Shown here in pieces: positions 57,101 through 64,000 of a stretch of DNA of 64,000 nt. How positions within the stretch are numbered: position 1 is the first letter of the stretch; every line of letters starts with the position of its first letter. A program made the translations under genes and the position numbers. The stretch covers positions 23,934,001 through 23,998,000 of the forward strand of contig OX485809.1 in the NCBI GenBank assembly GCA_950295325.1, read 5' to 3'. This DNA comes from Polytrichum commune. Taxonomy: Eukaryota; Streptophyta; Polytrichopsida; Polytrichales; Polytrichaceae. The notes beneath the pieces are model-generated. The model was given only the letters and a program-made list of their open reading frames with translations. It did not search any database and had not been told where the DNA came from.

Positions 57101-57840
57101 AAATCTTGAATAAGTGAAAAGAAAGGCATGCTCAAAACTTTAAATTTGAAGAGTTAATGTCCTTGGCAGGAATTGAACCTAGCAATGCCTTCACCGCTTG
57201 AAGGCCAAGGGTCCCCCAATTCTTCATAGAAGCAATTGGATTTGGTCATGAAAAGGTTGCATAATTCAAAAAGTTTAAGGTTTAGGGTACTTCCTCAAGT
57301 GCATCATCAGATGACCCAGACAAATGGCGCTTTGGATGCTTTCGGTTGAAATCCAGTAACTCACAAGAAGAATCAGCTACATTTCCAGGACATTTTCTGG
57401 TCCATCGGCTAATTGCCGGAGGATTGAAATTACAGTCGGATTGCCATCCGATGGTTGGAAATTTGGACCGGCCATGAGGGGAAATCCATCGGCTGATAAT
57501 GAACTAGCCGTTGGTTTTCCCCGACCATAGGATCCTTCCTCGCTTAACGTAACTTGCATGTGCTATGAATTCTCCTTTTTCATCAGCACCTGTTTTTCTC
57601 TCCTGTTGAAGCAGCTTCATTGAGAGCTGCAAAAACGACGACAACGGAGACCCGCAACAAGAGGAGCAGGAAAGTGGAGATGAGGGAAAACCTAGTCTGG
57701 TAGATTCTGGGACACAAAATCAAACGATTTTGTAGATCATGATCGACTACTGCCACATGTGCTGAATGTCTGGCCCCTTGAGCTCCCCCCCCAATCTTAA
57801 TGAGGTAAAGGAACCATCACAAAAGCCAATGTTGGACCGA
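54130..57840. other. Intergenic DNA, no gene recognised
   Basis: No domain-bearing frame. 56880-57540 contains scattered copies of ATCGGC(C/T)AATTGCC-type words around a tRNA-like relic, perhaps one non-autonomous element. Borders unclear. Confidence 0.5.
57150..57222 (-). repeat. tRNA-like relic without an anticodon arm
   Basis: On the minus strand TTGGCCTTCAAGCGGTGAAG resembles a box A of Ser/Leu tRNAs, and GGTTCAATTCC follows as box B after about 12 bases, too close for an anticodon arm. CCTTGGC and GCCAAGG can pair at the ends. Confidence 0.35.
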
Positions 57841-58218
57841 TATAAGGTAGATGGGTCCTAAATGGTTATTTTTTCAACATATTTCTAGGATATGAAACAC
57901 CTGATTAGGGTGAGATGGTTGGGATATCCATATCGAAGCCATAGCCACTTTCCTCATGATTTTTAGAGATGGTTTGAATATGTTACTCATTTTCAAAGTG
58001 AAGATTCTCCTGCTCATTAAGTGGTCATATAGGTTCGCCTGTTAAAATGTCGATTATTGAGCCTGGAATGGTTATCATATTTTGAGCATGTAGTTCAATC
58101 TCTTGTCAACACGTGTTTTTTTTGGAATTTGTTCTTGGAGCCACACCAAAGCACACATCACTCAAATATAAGTGTCTGATGAGAGTAAAGTGCCCAAATT
58201 GGGCACGTCTACCTTATA
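57841..58218 (+). mobile_element. MITE family M, copy 5 (best preserved ends)
   Basis: 378 bp with perfect 11-bp terminal inverted repeats, TATAAGGTAGA at 57841 and TCTACCTTATA at 58208. Interior words: GGATATGAAACACCTGATTA, GCCATAGCCACTTTCCTCA, TTTCAAAGTGAAGATTCTC, CACATCACTCAAATATAAG. No clear target duplication. Confidence 0.8.
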
Positions 58219-58779
58219 GGTGAGTGTGTGGTATCAATAATCAACAATATAAAAATTGGTTTATCCATTACTTTCATTCAATCAACATTGAGTCTACAAA
58301 AGGCAATGTGATCGTGTTGAGTGGACACTACCAATTGTTCTCATGTAGAGTGGATAATATTGTAGCATAAAGTTGAGTTGTCAAATAGCATGCATTGAAA
58401 GTTGTTGATAGACACTCAATGTCAAGTCAATTAACAACGATGCTTCAATTTGTATTCAATGGAATCCATTGTTCAAGTGCGGACATGGTGTTTTACATTT
58501 TCTATGGACTAGTTATTGTTTCCATGTGCATTGACATAACATGTAGTAAATGTCATTTTATAAATCAAGGCAACATTGAGCAACAAAGGGATTACTTCAA
58601 ATTGAGTAGATGTGGACCCAAAGAGGGGGGGGGGGGGGGGCAAATTTGTGATGTGATACTACTTAGGAACTTTATAGCATATCTTCAAAATCATGGCATG
58701 GTTCTTCCTACAAACACCATAAGTTAATAACATTGTTTTTGTGAGCAATTTTCACAAGTGTTTCCATGCAATGACTCTA

Positions 58780-59100
58780 GTAAGCTAGGGTATGCGGGGC
58801 TTAATGAACACTTTGAGCTCTTCACCCACTTCTTCTAAGCTTTGAAACATACAATTTATTGCAAGATGATGAGCAACTTTTGATCATGTGTGTAGCCATC
58901 TTCCTCGTAATTTTGGAGCTCATATAAATATCTTGTTCATTGTCAAATTGAAGATTCTTGTTCTCATTAAATGACCATATTATGTTGACTATTAAGCCTA
59001 GGCTAATACATTGTCATCTCTTTTAAACAGATGTCTTTTTTGTGTCGGTTCTTAACTACACACCACTAAAATCTTGTGAGTAACCACATTAGGCCCTCTA
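58780..59100 (+). mobile_element. MITE family M, copy 6
   Basis: Starts near AGCTAGGGTATGCGGGGCTT and has TGTAGCCATCTTCCTCGTAA, GGAGCTCATATAAATATCTT and CACACCACTAAAATC in family order. The right end is degenerate (GTAACCACATTAGGCCC). Confidence 0.65.
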
Positions 59101-59279
59101 ATCTTGTATGAAGAGGCAAAGGACATGAAATGTAATACATTTGTGATGTTAACATGTGGGTCCCCCCAAAATTAAGGCATTCAATGTACAAATCAAAGGA
59201 TACAAATTTACAAGTTATCATCATAACAAATCACACTGCTGTCTTGTGACATTGAGAATGGGTACCCATCTGATGGAAA

Positions 59280-60050
59280 AAAACTTCTTGAGCCCTAAAT
59301 CTTATTCATTCGGCTTGAAAACAATAGACAATATCTAACATCATCGTCTATGCCCATCAGAACAGAGTACAAGATGGAATTGTCCATTTGATTGACAAGA
59401 AAAACAGTGGTCACATTGACAGCCACACTTCTCTTTTAAAAGGTCTCTTAGCTTTCAACATGCTCACACTCAGAGAGAGTATAGTTGGTCAGAGTTACTC
59501 TAGACTTCTCAAGAAACATTGTTCCAAGCTCCTGAGACATCCAATTGCATACTATCTATCATCATCTTCGTTGTCAGCGACATCAACCAATATCACTGCC
59601 ATCTCTCAGAAATGGTACCAGCAAAGTGGAAATTGTTATGCAACCACAACAGGTTCCTGGATTTGGTTCTATAAAATTGGACTGCTTGAACCCTCCATCT
59701 TAGTCATTCAGCTTGACACGATCTTCTATGCCCATCAGAAAACTAAGCACAAGATAATCAGAATTTATCCATTTCATTGACGAGAAAATCAGTGGTCAAA
59801 ATGACAGCAACATTTCTCTTCTAAGAAGTCTCTTAGCTCTCAACATGGTCGAATATGGATGGTCAGAGTTTCTCTAGACTTCTCCAAAAAAATTCCAAGC
59901 TCCTGAGATTTTCAACTGCACGAACTATCTATCTTCTTCGTCATCGTCGTCATCCGATACTATTGCCACCTCTCCAAAATGTTACCTGCAATGTGAAAAC
60001 CATGGTTTAATTTCAATCTAAGCAACCACAACAGGTTTCTGGTTCTGGTC
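59280..60050. repeat. ~395-bp tandem duplication at the 3' end of the amidotransferase gene
   Basis: CATTCGGCTTGAAAACA at 59307 recurs as CATTCAGCTTGACACGA at 59705. CTATGCCCATCAGAA and AGCTCCTGAGA also recur in order. GCAACCACAACAGGTT occurs at about 59640 and again at about 60023, where it is the end of the coding sequence. Confidence 0.75.
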
Positions 60051-63000
60051 AGCTTCTATTGCCGCTGCCTCTTCTGCCTTGGCCTTGCTCTCTTCTGCAG
60101 TTGCCTCAATCTTCCCTTCATAACCTTCTTCAAGAATGTGTGCGGGCTTCAATTTCTCCTCTTTATCCTTGGTCAAATCTCGAGGGGGGACAGGGTATGC
60201 CCCAGAGAAGCATGCATCACAAAAAGTGGGAGCCTCGTGTTCAAGCATTCCCCTCAGCCGCTCAAGGGGCAAAAATGCAAGAGAGTCAGCACCTATGGCC
60301 TTCCTTGTATCTTCAATATTGAGCCTGCCACACAAACAAAACCAGCAACCACAATGGTTTTGTATTAGTCAATGCAATATGTGGTTTACTCAAATGTTAG
60401 ACCAGTAAATAGATGAATGTAAAAGTATCATTATCAATTATGGTATCAAAAAACCTACTTGACCAGTACCAGAAGAGAAATACAAGTTGGATATTTATAC
60501 TTGGTGGATATCATCACAATATGAAAGAATCTTTGTAAACCCAAGTAACTCATTTGGGTCACTACCATCCTAAAACCATATTGATACTAAGGTAATTTTA
60601 CCTGATATGAAGGTTCTTGGATTATATATAGGTAAACCCAAACACTATACAAAAAGGGTGACAAAAGTAAACCGGTCCAACACTGGTATATTCATGTGGT
60701 TGCCTTTACTAAATGATTTTAGACATGACATTGCTTTTGAGAACTCTGGCAAACTGAGAAGTCAATGCGAATTTGTTGCTGAGATTGGACTTGCAGACTT
60801 TTGAGAGAGGATTGAGACACAACTAATGTTCTTACCAAAAAGGTGACAATACCCAAGAAAACTATAATGGCAAGGATACAAAACAAGATACAGATAACAA
60901 GATGATGATATGTAGCATACCGGTAAGAAATAAGTTCTTCCTTGCTTGGAGTATCAACCCCATAGTAGCAAGACCCTGTAATAGGAGGGCTCGCAATTCG
61001 CATGTGAACCTCTGTAGCTCCTGCCTCCTTTATAAGCCTAACAATTTTGGAGGATGTTGTCCCACGCACAATTGAGTCATCCACCACAACCACTCTCTTC
61101 CCCTTCAATACATGACTCACAGGGGCTAGCTTTAACTTTACACCAAAATCTCGAATCTTTTGCGATGGCTCAATGAAAGTTCTTCCAACGTAGTGTGATC
61201 TGATCAATCCCTGCTGGAAAGGAACATTGGCCTCCGCCGCAAAACCGAGTGCTGCAACAACCCCAGAATCTGGTACTGCAATAACCACGTCACATTCTAC
61301 AGGCGCTTCCTCAGCTAAAATTCGACCATAAGTGTAACGCGACTGGTACACGGAGCGGCCAAAAACAATTGAATTTGGCAGCGCAAAGTAGATGTGCTCA
61401 AAGATGCAAGCCTTGCGCTCCTTGTGTGGCATGAGGCAAAGAGAGGTTTCACCCTCATGCTTGTCAATTACCACCATCTCTCCTGGTTGAACCTACAAAA
61501 GTTGAGACCACCACAATAAAAAATTTGAGCATGCTTGTCACTTCTAAAAAAATAGGGCTATCCTAACTCAATGCGACTCTTGGTCGAGAAATGGTTGTTT
61601 TGCATACAAGACCTTCCATGATTGGTCAGTTTTCAGTGTGTGTGTGGAAGTTTGAGTGCAAGAACATTCTATATTGGTTCATTGAGGTGAACTCATTTTG
61701 GCATGTCAAGAGGTGCTGTAGCTGAGTTTAGCCCTCAATGAACAAAATAGGTTGCTCTTCATTCAAGTTCCAACACTAGCTCCAAGAATGCACCACAAGT
61801 GGAAAGACATTATTGATTTTGTATGCAAAACAACCAATGGACAAACTCCTGACAAGAAGTCACATTATCTTGAATAATAACCTAAATATCAGACCTAGAC
61901 TTGAATGGAATCTTGTGACCAAAGGACACGTTCACAAGAACTGCTATCAGCCAGTCTAGAATGTTCCATATTGGGGTTTTGTCACCCATATCTCACCTCT
62001 CGTGTGTATTCTGCCTCAATTAGGTCCAGTGCACAGGTCTCTGACGCAAAAACGTACGCACCATTGCTTTTTCGGCCCATTACCAAAGGACGGAAACCAT
62101 AGGGGTCCCGGACTGCTACAATTTTATCTTCCGTCAGGAAGACCAGAGAGTAGGCACCCTCAAGTTGCTCACAAGCATCCACAATTCGGGCCACAAATGG
62201 CCGTTTCTTTGATATGGCAATGAGATGGAGGATGACCTACACACAAAAAGCACAAGTTGCCGTTGTTTAGGCACATAATAAACATGTCGCTCTATCGCTT
62301 TTACTTTGACTTTGTTCAGCTCTTCACCAAAATTACCCCAAAAATCTCATTAGGTCATTTCCTCGAAACAATCATAGATAGGATGTCAAAGAAGGGCACC
62401 AGAAGAATCTAATCACCTCTGTATCTGAAGAGGTGTTGAAAATGGAGCCATTTTCTTCGAGCTTTGCTCGAAGTTCGGAGTAATTCACCAGATTTCCATT
62501 GTGGGCGACTGCAACACTCCCAAATCGATATCCAGCCACAAACGGCTGCACATTCTTAAGCACAGATGCCCCTGCTGTGGCATATCTCACATGACCAATT
62601 GCAGCTGTCCCCGGCAACTTGCTTAATTTTCTTTGGTCAAAAACTTCTGACACCAGGCCCATTCCTGGCCTCATCCAATTCCACCAAAACTCATTTCATC
62701 AGATGAAATCCACATCCTACACTCAACAAAGCCACCTCAACTTATATTCATGGAGGTTGGCATCATACCACACACAATAGCAATTCCAAAGCCTAAAAGA
62801 CAAACCTGTCTCTAGAATTCACAATTCTCAATACAATTATGCCACAAGCTAACTTGGGAGGAGGATTCTTTACAAGGAATCCACATCCCTGACTCTACAA
62901 AACCACCCCAACCTGAATTCAAGGAGGATGGCATCACAGCCCTCACAATAGCGGTTCAAAAGCCTAAAAGGTACCTCTGTCTCTAGAATTCACAGTTCTC

Positions 63001-64000
63001 AATACAATAATGCCATCAGCTAATTCAGGAGGCAAAATCCTTGGTACCTAACTGGAATTGCGTACAAAGTACTAAAACTCGTCTCATCAACCAAGACTCT
63101 ACAAAGCAGCCTCAACTCAAATTCAAGGACATGAACATTTCACACCCAAAAGCATAAAAGACAAACTAAAACTCTGTCTCTAGAATCCACAATTCTCAAC
63201 ACAAATATCCCAGAAGCGAATTTAGGATTATAAAGCACCCAAAATCATTTCATTAGATAAATTCCAAATCCCTGATTCTATAAAGTCACCTCAACCTAAA
63301 TTCAATGAGGTTGGGACCACACCCCACACAATACCAACTCCCAAGCCTAAAAGACAACCTCTGACTCTAAAATCCACAATTCTCCAAACAATTATGCCAA
63401 AAGCTAACTCAGGTGGAAGATTCTTCAAGTACAATTCGCATCCCTGACTCCACAAAGCCACCTCAGCTTTCAACTCAAGCAGGTTGGCATCACACGGCAC
63501 ACAATTGCAATTCCCAAGCCAAATAGATATCCTCTGTCTCCAAAATCCACATTCTCCATACAATCATGCCAAAAGCTTAACTCAGGAGGAAGAATGCTTT
63601 TTACCTGTGACTGCGTGCAAAGTGCCCTCATCAGCCGTCACCATGCCGGCGCCCTCCTGACCCCTGTGCTGAAGAGCATGAAGAGCCAAGTAACAGAGTC
63701 TGCCTGCCTCCGGGTCTCCGAAGATAGCAACAACGCCACATTCTTCCCGCAACATGTCATCCCCATCTTCACCTTTCTGAATCCAATCCGCCATGGGATT
63801 GTCATCCACCGAGCTCAGCCATGTCATGCCACTCTCCACAGCCATGTCATCCTCAGATTCCACCGAGGACCCGGATGCCAACACACATGAAGTGGCCCTC
63901 CCTCGAATCTCCTTGCTGCTCAATTCCACTGGGATAGGTACAGAAGTGCACAAACGAGAGCTTATCCTGGAAACCCAGCTCAAGTTGCTTCCCAAGGACA
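60018..64000 (-). CDS. purF: Amidophosphoribosyltransferase (glutamine PRPP amidotransferase), 5' end outside the window
   Basis: Five visible exons with matching phases: 64000-63605 (partial), 62664-62417, 62236-61997, 61492-60921 and 60324-60018. The enzyme makes 5-phosphoribosylamine from PRPP and glutamine, the first step of purine synthesis, in plastids in plants. Exon 1 ends a Ser-rich targeting/propeptide region and reaches [11 protein letters not shown], whose Cys (63740-63738) becomes the N-terminal nucleophile after cleavage. Next come [27 protein letters not shown], the PRPP loop [16 protein letters not shown], and four Cys ([23 protein letters not shown]) placed as for the 4Fe-4S cluster of the Bacillus-type enzyme. 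After the conserved part there is a 48-residue Lys/Glu/Ala-rich tail ending PVVVA. Plant genes of this family are often called ASE and some lack introns; this one has at least four. Confidence 0.95.
62696..63600. repeat. Five tandem units filling the intron after the first visible amidotransferase exon
   Basis: Unit landmark ATCCCTGACTC(C/T)ACAAAGCC (variants) occurs at about 62708, 62885, 63095, 63267 and 63441, followed each time by CCTCAxCT, TTCAAGGAGG, GGCATCACA, AAGCCTAAAAG, CTCTGTCTCTAGAAT and TCTCAATACAAT. The unit is about 175 bp. The array covers the intron from near its acceptor to the donor at 63604. Confidence 0.88.

Overview
The window is nuclear DNA of a land plant. It carries intron-rich genes with GT-AG introns that belong to plant families (FRIGIDA-like, a plant-type 8-amino-7-oxononanoate synthase, plastid-type glutamine PRPP amidotransferase, a DUF2993 protein with a probable transit peptide). 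About half of the DNA is nested, decayed transposons. A seed-free plant (fern-like) is my low-confidence guess: most genes are far apart, and the element described below carries a DNMT3-type methyltransferase, a family known from seed-free plants and missing from flowering plants.

Layout. 0.2-1.6 kb: last visible exons of a probable U11/U12 snRNP 59K protein gene (minus). 6.0-6.5 kb: a secreted glycine-rich protein (minus). 9.95-10.9 kb: a zinc-knuckle gene fragment and a PIF/Harbinger transposase relic. 14.8-28.1 kb: a Ty1/copia relic (minus) whose repeat-rich leader was split by a 10.1-kb Ty3/gypsy element (plus). 28.5-30.2 kb: a LINE relic with an RNase H domain. 31.3-35.3 kb: a three-exon FRIGIDA-like gene (plus). 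36.3-38.5 kb: several MITEs. 40.9-46.3 kb: an 11-exon biotin-synthesis gene, bioF (minus). 50.1-54.1 kb: a DUF2993/LmeA-like gene (plus). 57.8-59.1 kb: more MITEs. 60.0-64.0 kb: amidophosphoribosyltransferase (minus, running off the right edge).

The main discovery candidate is the gypsy element at 17435-27520. Its decayed polyprotein reads Gag (two zinc knuckles) - protease - DNMT3-like cytosine-5 DNA methyltransferase - reverse transcriptase - RNase H - integrase - PHD finger. A DNA-methylation writer and a probable histone-tail reader therefore sit in one retrotransposon. The element also has a 15-nt primer-site candidate that is the exact reverse complement of a stretch of its own LTR (possible self-priming), an odd X-LTR-X 3' end, and covarying leader hairpins. 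Its LTR differences are transitions only, and all its in-frame stops can be explained by single C-to-T or G-to-A changes, as expected from methyl-cytosine deamination.

A second theme is intron growth. In three unrelated genes (U11-59K-like, DUF2993, amidotransferase) the intron after the first visible coding exon holds diverged tandem units of about 160-175 bp that begin at or near the 5' splice site. In two of the genes the units appear to carry decayed copies of that splice site.
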